NCBI GenBank assembly: GCA_964353225.1
Contig: CAYGVA010000251.1
Span: 1-5,721, forward strand
DNA: 5,721 bases
DNA from: PCC-6406 sp964353225
GTDB taxonomy: Bacteria; Cyanobacteriota; Cyanobacteriia; Phormidesmidales; Phormidesmidaceae
Direction: 5' to 3'
The stretch's first letter is position 1; the number at the start of each line of letters is the position of its first letter. Positions 1 to 5,673 of this stretch are shown here, piece after piece. Both the position numbers and the translations under genes were made by a program. The notes below the pieces were generated by a model, which was not told the DNA's origin, ran no database searches, and saw nothing but the letters and a program-made list of their open reading frames with translations.

Positions 1-683
1 GTCTCGGGTGGGCGGGCGACTTTATCGGCAATTCGCAATTGAGTGGGGTCCATGCGTAGGGCCATAATGCGACAGTCTGGGTTGCCGCCGTACCCAGCAT
101 GGGCGAGTCCGCGCAAGCGTCCCCAAATCAAGATGTCTCCTTCGGCAACGATGCTGCCCCCAGGATTAACGTCTCCCAATACAACAACGGTGCCGTGATG
201 GCGGATTTCGACCCCAGCCCGAATGGTGCTTTGGACATAGAGGGGCTCTTCTAGGGCTCGCCCCGGTTCGGATGCGGTTTGATTAAGGTGGGTGACAGGG
301 GCGTGCTGATCAACTGAATACCCTGCCGTGATTGCGGCTACGGCGGTTTGGCGGCGACTGGTGTAAATGCGTTTCAGGGTCAGATCGGCTTCTGCTAGGA
401 CATCATCAATCGCTTGGAGCTGTCGAGCATCCAATAAACGGTTGCGGGCCAATAGGTGAACCGTTGTCCGAGCTTGCCAGAAACGCTCCCCAGCGGTGAG
501 GCGGTGCTTGAGCTGTTCCCATAGCTCTGGCCAGTGTAGGGGCAAAGCACCCTCTTCTGGTTCTGGGGGGAGCTGCAACAGCAATCGACCCCCTTGACTC
601 TTAAAGCGAACCTGCTCGTCGGTCGTCGCTTCAAGAATGGGTAGTTCAGAGACAGATGTAGGGGGCGAGGACTCCGAGTTCAT
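1..683 (-). CDS. minC: Septum site-determining protein MinC, 3' end cut off by window edge
   Basis: MinC inhibits FtsZ polymerisation and, with MinD at the membrane, keeps division rings away from the wrong sites. 227 codons are visible. The N-terminal FtsZ-inhibiting domain covers roughly residues 22-110. A linker follows, then the right-handed beta-helix C-terminal domain from about residue 147, with the family hallmarks VVVLGDVNPGG (166-176), AEGDILIWGRLRG (180-192), AHAGYGG (194-200) and the MinD-facing stretch MDPTQLRIAD (211-220). The reading frame is still open at base 1, so the last residues lie outside. The ATG at 683 is chosen because an in-frame TAA lies just upstream (stop, two codons, ATG); no clear Shine-Dalgarno sequence precedes it. 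The usual RSGQ motif at the start of the C-terminal domain reads IRAGVE here (154-159). minD and minE would be expected beyond the left edge, as in other cyanobacteria, but cannot be seen. tilS is divergent. Confidence 0.93.
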   Translation of the reverse strand, partial: MNSESSPPTSVSELPILEATTDEQVRFKSQGGRLLLQLPPEPEEGALPLHWPELWEQLKHRLTAGERFWQARTTVHLLARNRLLDARQLQAIDDVLAEADLTLKRIYTSRRQTAVAAITAGYSVDQHAPVTHLNQTASEPGRALEEPLYVQSTIRAGVEIRHHGTVVVLGDVNPGGSIVAEGDILIWGRLRGLAHAGYGGNPDCRIMALRMDPTQLRIADKVARPPE

Positions 684-735
684 GGATGATTATGTCGCCG
701 ATGTCAATGGCAACCTTAAGGCGTCTAGTTTTGAC

Positions 736-764
736 ATATTAGACCAGGATTTCTCCGCTGTTAC
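736..764 (-). promoter_or_regulatory. Candidate sigma-70-type promoter for minC
   Basis: Read on the minus strand, GTAACA (764-759) is followed after exactly 17 bp by TAATAT (741-736). Each box matches its consensus (TTGACA, TATAAT) at four of six positions. It would give a leader of roughly 45 nt before the minC ATG. The boxes are only moderate, and the assignment rests on spacing and position in the 127-bp divergent gap between minC and tilS (684-810). No equally good promoter for tilS was found there. Confidence 0.3.
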
Positions 765-810
765 GTTTTGGGGCCGTTATGTTGTGTGGGGGTGTTTTAA
801 AAAGGCGCGG

Positions 811-1878
811 ATGCGGCCATGTCTCTCCCCATGCGCTTCTCAATCTAATTTGCCTGTGAACTGGTCGCCTTGCCATGCCCATGTCCATCAAATCTTGAAG
901 CGCCGTGGGCTTCTTCCCCAGGGCTGTCGGGTCTTAGTGGGGATTTCAGGGGGGCAGGACTCCGTCGCTTTGATGCGCTTACTGATCGATTTACAGGCCC
1001 ACTGGCAATGGCGGCTGCAGGCGATTCACTGTAACCACCGCTGGCGGCAGGATGCTGATGCTAACGCTCGGTTTGTGGTGCAGACGTTGGCGGATTGGCA
1101 GGTTCCCTGTGAGGTGATCTCGGCTGATCAGCCCCCCCAAGGGGAGGCTGCGGCCCGTCAATGGCGTTATGGGGTGTTTTATGAGGTGGCTTGCCGTGAT
1201 GGATGTCAGGCGGTAGTGACGGGGCATACCGCTAGCGATCGCGCTGAAACCTTGCTCTACAACCTCGTGCGAGGAAGCGGGGCCAATGGTCTACAGGCCT
1301 TAGCCTGGCAGCGGCCCTTGTCGGGGACCAGTCTAGAAATTCAACTGGTACGCCCTCTGTTGAACCTCACCCGTGCCCAAATCACTGATTTTTGTCAGGC
1401 CCACAACCTCTCGATCTGGGAGGACAGTACCAATGCAGATCCCATCTATGCCCGTAACCGACTCCGGTTAGACGTTTTACCCCTTTTGCGCCAGCATTTA
1501 AATCCGCAGGCCGATCGCACCCTTGCCCAAACCGCTGAAATCTTGTCAGCAGAGGTGGAATACCTTGATAACCAGACCCAAATCCTATGGCAGGGCTGTT
1601 GGGACGCTGCTCACAATCGCCTTAACCGTCAGGCCCTAGCGATGGCCCCCTTGGCGCTACAGCGGCGGGTGATATATCGATGGCTGGGCCAGAACACCCC
1701 GCAGCAAATTCGGTTTGCCCATGTAGACAAGCTGGTGCAATTAATCACCGCACCCAACCGCAGCCAAACCGATCCCTTACCCGGCGGGGCGATCGCCCGC
1801 GTTAAGGACGGCTGGATTGAATTGATGGGGGCCAATGCTAGACATCAAACCCGTCAGGACGATTCTGAAACCGACTGA
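811..1878 (+). CDS. tilS: tRNA(Ile)-lysidine synthetase TilS
   Basis: TilS joins lysine to C34 of the tRNA-Ile with a CAU anticodon, using ATP, so that it reads AUA as isoleucine; the enzyme is cytoplasmic and essential. The 355-residue product shows the N-type PP-loop ATP pyrophosphatase signature GISGGQDS (44-51). It also has the TilS motif TGHTASDRAETLLYNLVRG (137-155), EDSTN (204-208) and the RNRLR segment (215-219). The region after about 240 is a helical substrate-binding part, shorter than the E. coli C-terminal region, as is common in cyanobacterial TilS. The frame is open from further upstream (an ATG at 637), but that start would overlap the divergent minC coding region and the extra residues look unlike TilS. 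The ATG at 811 has AAGG five bases upstream and places the PP-loop near residue 45, as usual. The 3' end overlaps the convergent small gene by 25 bp. Confidence 0.95.
   Translation: MRPCLSPCASQSNLPVNWSPCHAHVHQILKRRGLLPQGCRVLVGISGGQDSVALMRLLIDLQAHWQWRLQAIHCNHRWRQDADANARFVVQTLADWQVPCEVISADQPPQGEAAARQWRYGVFYEVACRDGCQAVVTGHTASDRAETLLYNLVRGSGANGLQALAWQRPLSGTSLEIQLVRPLLNLTRAQITDFCQAHNLSIWEDSTNADPIYARNRLRLDVLPLLRQHLNPQADRTLAQTAEILSAEVEYLDNQTQILWQGCWDAAHNRLNRQALAMAPLALQRRVIYRWLGQNTPQQIRFAHVDKLVQLITAPNRSQTDPLPGGAIARVKDGWIELMGANARHQTRQDDSETD
1235..1242. repeat. HIP1 octamer GCGATCGC
   Basis: Perfect copy of the cyanobacterial highly iterated palindrome, inside tilS. Confidence 0.9.
1789..1796. repeat. 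HIP1 octamer GCGATCGC
   Basis: Second copy, inside tilS; it sits within a 12-bp palindrome GGGCGATCGCCC (1787-1798). Confidence 0.9.
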
Positions 1879-2090
1879 ATCAGCCGCTGCAGATAGGTCA
1901 TTGCCTCCTCCGGGGACATCAGCAAAGCCTTCCCTTGCCGCAGAATTTCATATTGGCCTTGGTGATAGCCATGACCTGCAATCAACCCCATGTGAATGGC
2001 TTGATTGCCCAACTCATTGAGCTGGTTGACACTCATGCCCTCCACTTCTAAATTCAAGCGTTGTTTTAGGGGATCAATATCCATCGCCAT
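1854..2090 (-). CDS. Small conserved-looking protein of unknown function (78 aa)
   Basis: I do not recognise a named family; the sequence resembles short hypothetical proteins of cyanobacteria. It has no signal peptide, membrane segment or cysteine. It looks soluble and largely helical, with a central Gly/His-rich stretch (GLIAGHGYHQGQYEIL, about 35-50) between two helix-like parts, and an acidic/serine C-terminus. AAAGGAA lies just upstream of the ATG at 2090. An alternative ATG two codons later (2084) gives the same SD a more usual spacing of about 10 bases, so the protein may begin MDIDPL. It follows the DUF4255 gene on the same strand after 72 bases with no convincing terminator between, so it may be the last gene of that operon. 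It could equally be an independent housekeeping gene. Its last 25 bases overlap the end of tilS tail to tail. Confidence 0.72.
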   Translation of the reverse strand: MAMDIDPLKQRLNLEVEGMSVNQLNELGNQAIHMGLIAGHGYHQGQYEILRQGKALLMSPEEAMTYLQRLIQSVSESS

Positions 2091-2092
2091 GA

Positions 2093-2099
2093 TTCCTTT
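2093..2099 (-). promoter_or_regulatory. Ribosome binding site of the 78-aa protein
   Basis: AAAGGAA on the minus strand lies 2 bases from the first ATG (2090) and 8 from the second in-frame ATG (2084). The spacing slightly favours the second start. Confidence 0.5.
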
Positions 2100-2162
2100 A
2101 TTTAGACATTAAGTTGCTGAGATAAATGGCTTACTTGGCCCTCAAGATCAGAGCCCTTGAAC

Positions 2163-3452
2163 TTAGGCGATGGTGACCTGAGGGCCAATAAACCGATTCT
2201 CCGTAGGGCTACCAGGGGTATCGTCAATCACCAACTGACTTTCTGCCCCATCAACTTGAACCCGTACTAAATAATCGCCCGGTTGCACTCTCTGAAAGGG
2301 AATCGTGACGTGATCGGTATTGTCTGGGTCAATGACGCCCTTATCAAAGACATAGGACATGGGCGTTTCTACTGACAACTCATTGAGGAACAAAACAATG
2401 CGTTGTTGCGGATCTACGGGCAGGTTAAGTCGTAATGTGACCGTCCCAATAGCGTATTCATCGTCATCGCTATCGGTCATGGCGACAGTTACCGCTTCCA
2501 CGGTCGGTCTCAGAATAATGGGGGCGGCGTTAGACTCGACCCCCAACCCATAGCTAGGGGAGCCACCGGTGGGTAGACTGCCTTCTGCCGGAGGATGCAG
2601 CACCTGGAGACTTTGCAGCCCTACCTTCAGCGCTTGAGAGGGGACATCCCTGAGATCTAACGTTAACTCAGTGGCACTGATGACATTGGGGCACACTTCT
2701 ATGCCACCAATGCGAATCAGCGTGCGGTGCAACCCTTTTAGATTTTGCCCCTGAACCAGTAACGTACTTCCGATCACGATGGGGGCCAAGCGACCGGTAC
2801 TGGGAATCACCTGGTCGATCACAGGCTGATTGAGATAGGGGGCAGCACCACCAATTTGAGGCTTGCCCATAATCGGCAAACCGACTTTCAGTGGGGTGTC
2901 ACTTTCCAGCATCACCACCATTACCTTGTAGGCCATGGACAAAATATAGGGGGCCTGGAAGAAAATACTCCAGGTTTTGGAGAGCTCATCCAGATTAAAG
3001 TCCAGGGCCATCACGGTCATTTGCTGGAGCTCATCCGCCAGGGTGGAACCTTGCAAAAAACTCAGCGTGGCATCCTCACAGGTTTCACGGATCAGTTCAG
3101 CTGGGATATTGCCGATCTCGTTCAGGGTGCGTAGGACACTGCCCATGAGTCGTTGAGGAATCAGTTCGTTGTCGTCGCCATACACACTCACCATGTAGTG
3201 CAGTTCCATGGCCATTTTGCGTGTCGTGAAGTCCCCTTTGTTGCGATATCGGGGGGCATCCAGGTTGCTGAGGGCAGGATTATTAACGACCTGATACAGA
3301 AACAGATTGACGCCAGTTTCAGGGGTGCCATTACCAATGTCGGTCGGTTTGACCGTTGTTACACGGGCACCGTCTACATCTGCTTGTACAGCACCCTGTA
3401 TGGCGCGCTGAAGCGCCGCTGTGATGGTTGCGATCGCAAGATGGTTACTCAT
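2163..3452 (-). CDS. DUF4255 / Pvc16-type contractile injection system cap protein
   Basis: 429 residues. The N-terminal part (about 5-185) matches DUF4255 (Pvc16_N): a helical start (IATITAALQRAIQ, 7-19), NLFLYQVVNNPALSNLD (49-65), a segment ending KMAMELHYMVSVYGDDNE (79-96), and the late AYKVMVVMLES (174-184). In characterised extracellular and thylakoid-anchored contractile injection systems this family forms the terminator/cap that closes the sheath and inner tube. Next comes an IPT/TIG-like beta-sandwich (about 208-310: PVIDQVIPSTGRL, then VQGQNLKG). A second all-beta domain follows (about 315-429), with an acidic loop TDSDDDEY (326-333). Simple DUF4255 proteins are nearer 200 residues, so this is an extended form. 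The start at 3452 is supported by GGAG four bases upstream and by the ATGA overlap with the preceding gene. No signal peptide or membrane helix is seen. The frame extends 20 codons further upstream, but only into the end of the neighbouring gene. Confidence 0.9.
   Translation of the reverse strand: MSNHLAIATITAALQRAIQGAVQADVDGARVTTVKPTDIGNGTPETGVNLFLYQVVNNPALSNLDAPRYRNKGDFTTRKMAMELHYMVSVYGDDNELIPQRLMGSVLRTLNEIGNIPAELIRETCEDATLSFLQGSTLADELQQMTVMALDFNLDELSKTWSIFFQAPYILSMAYKVMVVMLESDTPLKVGLPIMGKPQIGGAAPYLNQPVIDQVIPSTGRLAPIVIGSTLLVQGQNLKGLHRTLIRIGGIEVCPNVISATELTLDLRDVPSQALKVGLQSLQVLHPPAEGSLPTGGSPSYGLGVESNAAPIILRPTVEAVTVAMTDSDDDEYAIGTVTLRLNLPVDPQQRIVLFLNELSVETPMSYVFDKGVIDPDNTDHVTIPFQRVQPGDYLVRVQVDGAESQLVIDDTPGSPTENRFIGPQVTIA
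3430..3437. repeat. HIP1 octamer GCGATCGC
   Basis: Third copy, inside the first codons of the DUF4255 gene; it sits within the 12-bp palindrome TTGCGATCGCAA (3428-3439). Its presence argues that this CIS gene has long resided in a cyanobacterial genome. Confidence 0.9.
3449..3452 (-). promoter_or_regulatory. ATGA stop/start overlap (translational coupling)
   Basis: The TGA of the SEC-C protein gene and the ATG of the DUF4255 gene share bases as ATGA. This is the classic arrangement for re-initiation by the same ribosome and suggests the two products are made in linked amounts. Confidence 0.85.
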
Positions 3453-4426
3453 AGGGCTCCACGGACAATGGCATGACACAGACGATAAGGCTGACCTGAG
3501 CCACAGGGGCAAGGAACCTCTGGAGCCACCTTGGCAAACAAGGTATTAAAAGCCGGTAATTGATCGAAGTAAGCTGGAGGCGGGAAAGCGTCATGGAAAA
3601 TATCAGCGGTTCCCAAATTGCGACCCATTGGCAAGGCTTGAAGTTTGTCCCACCAAGGCGCGATGGTTCGACCAACCCATTCTTCCCCTTGAGCCCAAGT
3701 TGTCTGGTCAGGGATATCCACTGACCGTGCAAAAACGACTCGGTTTCCCTTCGGCAATGCACATAGGGCTAAACAAGGAAATACCTGGCGAAGGGTATGA
3801 ACTTTTTGGGGGTACCAAGGATCGATAGGCAAAAAATTAATCACTAAGGTGCCCAGCGGTGATAGATGCACCTGACACAGCTCAAAAAACTCCTGGGTTG
3901 CCATAGCGTAGGGCGTATATCCATTACCCAAGGCCACATCCACCCACATCAAATCATACAGACCAGAGGATGGAGAACGATTTTCTAGATATTGTCGCCC
4001 ATCTTCTACCCTGACCTGTAAATAGTTGTCCTGCTGCAAACCGAAAAAATCTTGGGAAACTTTCACCAATACCGGTTCTATATCCACGCAATCTAGGCGA
4101 GTAGTCGGCAAATGGTGATGTAACCCATAGGCTAGGCGGCCACCCCCTAATCCTGCCAGATAAACGCGCTCTGGATTGGGGCTCCACAGTAACGGCAGAC
4201 ACATGGCCTGGGTGTAATCTGCCACAAGCACTTCGGGCTGGGTGACATCGACTATGGATTGAACCCACTTAGACGACAGGGTGGTCTGATCCAGGAAAAT
4301 CAGTTCCACTCGATTGCCGGTCTTCTCCACCTGTATAAAGTGCATCCCCACCGGTTCAAAAAACAGGGTGCCATCGGCGGTTTGTTGCAAGGTTTGCCAG
4401 AGAGGCAAGGCGTTAGAAACTGGCAT
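3449..4426 (-). CDS. Spermidine-synthase-fold (Rossmann methyltransferase-like) protein with C-terminal SEC-C motif
   Basis: 325 residues from the ATG. A Rossmann-type nucleotide-binding core is clear: motif I GLGGGRLAYG (92-101), the acidic end of strand 2 in CVDIEP (113-118), VEDGRQYL (140-147), and YDLMWVDV (157-164) followed by a helix and LGTLVINFL (191-199). The order and spacing are those of spermidine synthase (SpeE) homologues. However, the aspartate-rich catalytic stretch that normally follows YD..VD is ALGNG here, so polyamine synthesis is doubtful; a methyltransferase or non-catalytic role is possible. The C-terminus carries a SEC-C zinc-binding motif, CPCGSGQPYRLCH (306-318; C306, C308, C317, H318), as found at the end of SecA. 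The last bases overlap the DUF4255 start as ATGA, indicating translational coupling. The start is uncertain: the frame is open to a TTG at 4465 (338 aa), and a GTG lies at 4432. No strong SD marks any of them. The gap from the response regulator stop is 40 bases. Confidence 0.85.
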   Translation of the reverse strand: MPVSNALPLWQTLQQTADGTLFFEPVGMHFIQVEKTGNRVELIFLDQTTLSSKWVQSIVDVTQPEVLVADYTQAMCLPLLWSPNPERVYLAGLGGGRLAYGLHHHLPTTRLDCVDIEPVLVKVSQDFFGLQQDNYLQVRVEDGRQYLENRSPSSGLYDLMWVDVALGNGYTPYAMATQEFFELCQVHLSPLGTLVINFLPIDPWYPQKVHTLRQVFPCLALCALPKGNRVVFARSVDIPDQTTWAQGEEWVGRTIAPWWDKLQALPMGRNLGTADIFHDAFPPPAYFDQLPAFNTLFAKVAPEVPCPCGSGQPYRLCHAIVRGAL

Positions 4427-4466
4427 AGCCACAGCATAAGACCTGTGTCGAGGCCGCCACTTCAAA

Positions 4467-5168
4467 TCAAGCAGACACCAGACCTAGCTTGAGGGCTTTC
4501 ACAATGGCTTGGGTGCGGCTGCTAACCCCAAGCTTGTCAAAGATAGCGGTCAGATGGGCTTTGACGGTGGCTACGGTGATGTGCAGATGTTGGGCAATCA
4601 GACCATTTGAGGCCCCCTGTACTAAACAATGAAGCACCTCTTGCTCCCGCTCGGTGAGTTGGGATGCCTCCGCACGCATCAGCGGACTGTCGCTGTAAAA
4701 CTGGAATGATCGAAAAAATCCCGTCGTCAGTTCTGGGGAAAGATAAACTTGATCACTCATCAAGGCTTTAATGGCGGGCCATAGACGTTCAGCTAAGTTT
4801 TCCTTCAGCACATAGCCATGGGCACCAGCCTGCATTGCCCGAAAAACCTGCTCATCCTTTTGGAGATCGCCCAGGACCAATACCCGCTCTTGTCCTTGGG
4901 ATCGCGCTTGCAAAAACCGTAGCCCCTCACCATTGCCCAGATGCTGATCCAACAAGACTAAATCTGGAGACTGCTCCATGGTCAGTTTCAGCGCTTGCTC
5001 CACCGAAGTTGCTTGCCCGACAACCCGACAGGCAAAGGAACCCGTCGAGCTATAAAAATCTAAAAGCGTCTGTAGCCCTCGACGAAAAAACAAATTGTCG
5101 TCTACTAGCAGGACAGAAACAGATTGAGATAGAGGGATGGGTTCTGCATGGCTACGGGCAGCAAACAT
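4467..5168 (-). CDS. NarL/FixJ (LuxR-type) two-component response regulator
   Basis: 233 residues. The receiver domain (about 17-135) has strand 1 VSVLLVDDN with the acidic pair D23-D24, the phospho-acceptor Asp in LVLLDQHLG (D74), and the conserved Lys in GYVLKE (K122). The usual Thr/Ser switch residue after strand 4 is replaced by Gly (VLVLGD, G100), so signalling may be atypical. The LuxR/GerE helix-turn-helix DNA-binding domain runs from LTEREQEVLHCLVQG (171-185) through GLIAQHLHITVATVKAHL (189-206) to KLGVSSRTQAI (212-222). The frame also opens at a TTG three codons upstream (5177). The ATG at 5168 is preferred because the purine-rich AAGGAGAGG (5178-5186) touches the TTG too closely. 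It is the first gene of the minus-strand operon and faces the sheath gene across the 510-bp spacer. No histidine kinase is in the window. DNA targets are unknown; the dyad at 5365-5389 is an obvious candidate. Confidence 0.92.
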   Translation of the reverse strand: MFAARSHAEPIPLSQSVSVLLVDDNLFFRRGLQTLLDFYSSTGSFACRVVGQATSVEQALKLTMEQSPDLVLLDQHLGNGEGLRFLQARSQGQERVLVLGDLQKDEQVFRAMQAGAHGYVLKENLAERLWPAIKALMSDQVYLSPELTTGFFRSFQFYSDSPLMRAEASQLTEREQEVLHCLVQGASNGLIAQHLHITVATVKAHLTAIFDKLGVSSRTQAIVKALKLGLVSA

Positions 5169-5177
5169 CGGCTTCAA

Positions 5178-5186
5178 CCTCTCCTT
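5178..5186 (-). promoter_or_regulatory. Ribosome binding site of the response regulator
   Basis: AAGGAGAGG on the minus strand. Its GAGG end lies 9 bases from the ATG at 5168 but directly abuts the alternative TTG at 5177, which favours the ATG. Confidence 0.6.
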
Positions 5187-5289
5187 GAGTCAAAAAACTG
5201 AGCGCTTAAGTAGATTCAACAACATCAAATGTTACAGAGATATCACAATGCCCGACCTAAGTCTGACACCGAGTCTATTCTGAACATCT

Positions 5290-5303
5290 GCGGTAAGCGG
5301 TAA
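5290..5303. repeat. Tandem 7-bp direct repeat GCGGTAA x2
   Basis: Two perfect, directly adjacent copies of GCGGTAA on the plus strand (5290-5296 and 5297-5303). The function is unknown; it could be a pair of half-sites for a regulator, or chance. Confidence 0.5.
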
Positions 5304-5364
5304 TCCTGATCACTCAAATTTCTTAACGGTTGACCCTAGGGGGTTGATCTTAGAATTTCGACCT

Positions 5365-5389
5365 TGGTCTAGTGACGTCACGCAGACCA
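5365..5389. promoter_or_regulatory. Candidate operator: TGGTCT / GTGACGTCAC / AGACCA dyad
   Basis: Outer arms TGGTCT (5365-5370) and AGACCA (5384-5389) are perfect inverted repeats 19 bp apart centre to centre, about two helical turns. Between them lies a perfect 10-bp palindrome GTGACGTCAC (5372-5381), whose axis is offset by only half a base from that of the arms. Such nested symmetry is typical of a dimeric regulator site. It lies in the spacer between the response regulator and the divergent sheath gene. The bound protein cannot be told from sequence. Confidence 0.5.
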
Positions 5390-5426
5390 GCTCTTACGGT
5401 TTATGAATAGACTTGCTCCCTCAAAG

Positions 5427-5434
5427 GCTGGTCT
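5427..5434 (+). promoter_or_regulatory. Third TGGTCT half-site
   Basis: GCTGGTCT repeats the arm of the dyad at 5365-5389. It is the perfect 8-bp inverse of AGACCAGC at 5384-5391, centred 43 bp away. It may be an auxiliary half-site for the same regulator. Confidence 0.35.
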
Positions 5435-5463
5435 AAGGTATTAATGGGTTGGTTGTCATCACA

Positions 5464-5500
5464 GTCCCCGTTGAGCCTTGAGCTGAATTTTTGTGGGGAC
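5464..5500 (+). repeat. Inverted repeat GTCCCC / GGGGAC
   Basis: GTCCCC (5464-5469) and GGGGAC (5495-5500) are perfect complements with a 25-base loop, and two wobble pairs can extend the stem inward. A second GGGGAC copy at 5544-5549 could compete for the same left arm, so alternative RNA folds are possible. Confidence 0.4.
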
Positions 5501-5517
5501 ATTCGTTTTCAACAATA

Positions 5518-5540
5518 TGGGCTTAATTTGATTTAGCCCA
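5518..5540 (+). repeat. Compact hairpin TGGGCT..AGCCCA in the sheath gene leader
   Basis: Six perfect pairs (TGGGCT with AGCCCA), one T-T mismatch, three further pairs (AAT with ATT) and a three-base loop TTG. It is not followed by a T-run on either strand, so it is not a normal intrinsic terminator. A structured leader element or a protein-binding dyad are the likelier readings. Confidence 0.5.
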
Positions 5541-5605
5541 TCAGGGGACGGCGCTAATGATACGGACACCGGAGCGTCCGGGCGTATATAGACCCCAGCA
5601 ATAGA

Positions 5606-5634
5606 AGGCTAATCGACTCAAGCCTGGCGATTAG
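5606..5634 (+). repeat. Two mutually exclusive hairpins upstream of the sheath gene
   Basis: CTAATCG (5609-5615) and CGATTAG (5628-5634) form a perfect 7-bp stem with a 12-base loop. AGGCT (5606-5610) and AGCCT (5621-5625) form a 5-bp stem that uses the same bases, so only one can exist at a time. The element ends 34 bases before the RBS. Confidence 0.45.
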
Positions 5635-5668
5635 TGTTTCTCATCCCCATACCCCCCTGCTAAGTAAA

Positions 5669-5673
5669 GAGGA
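5669..5673 (+). promoter_or_regulatory. Ribosome binding site of the sheath gene
   Basis: GAGGA eight bases before the ATG at 5682, within the purine-rich stretch AAAGAGGAAG. Spacing and composition are near optimal and fix this start. Confidence 0.8.

Noticed and set aside
731..736. Perfect TTGACA as the -35 box of a tilS promoter
   Set aside because: No -10-like hexamer at 16-18 bp downstream; the match alone is not enough.
637..810. Longer tilS beginning at the ATG at 637 (413 residues)
   Set aside because: The extra 58 residues would run through the minC start region, resemble no TilS N-terminus, and ATG 811 has a usable SD and the normal distance to the PP-loop.
2142..2160. Terminator after the DUF4255 gene (TCAAG / CTTGA)
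   Set aside because: Only a 5-bp AT-rich stem with a 9-base loop and no T-run; too weak to call.
3153..3476. Plus-strand open frame of 107 codons opposite the DUF4255 gene
   Set aside because: It lies entirely antisense to a well-recognised coding region, has no recognisable domain, and is best explained as a shadow frame.
3954..4268. Minus-strand open frame of 104 codons within the SEC-C protein gene
   Set aside because: Same strand, shifted frame inside a gene with clear Rossmann motifs; its translation shows no family pattern.
3449..4426. Annotation as genuine spermidine synthase (speE)
   Set aside because: The fold matches, but the catalytic aspartate-rich segment after strand 4 is not preserved and a SEC-C tail is present.
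4835..5188. Plus-strand open frame of 117 codons opposite the response regulator receiver domain
   Set aside because: Antisense to a clear receiver domain; proline-rich, low-pattern translation typical of a shadow frame.
5230..5247. NtcA/CRP-like site TGTTACAGAGATATCACA
   Set aside because: It has outer TGT/ACA symmetry but misses both core positions of GTA-N8-TAC and has the wrong spacing for TGTGA-N6-TCACA.
5585..5590. TATATA as the -10 box of a sheath promoter
   Set aside because: No sequence resembling a -35 box at 16-18 bp upstream and no extended -10.
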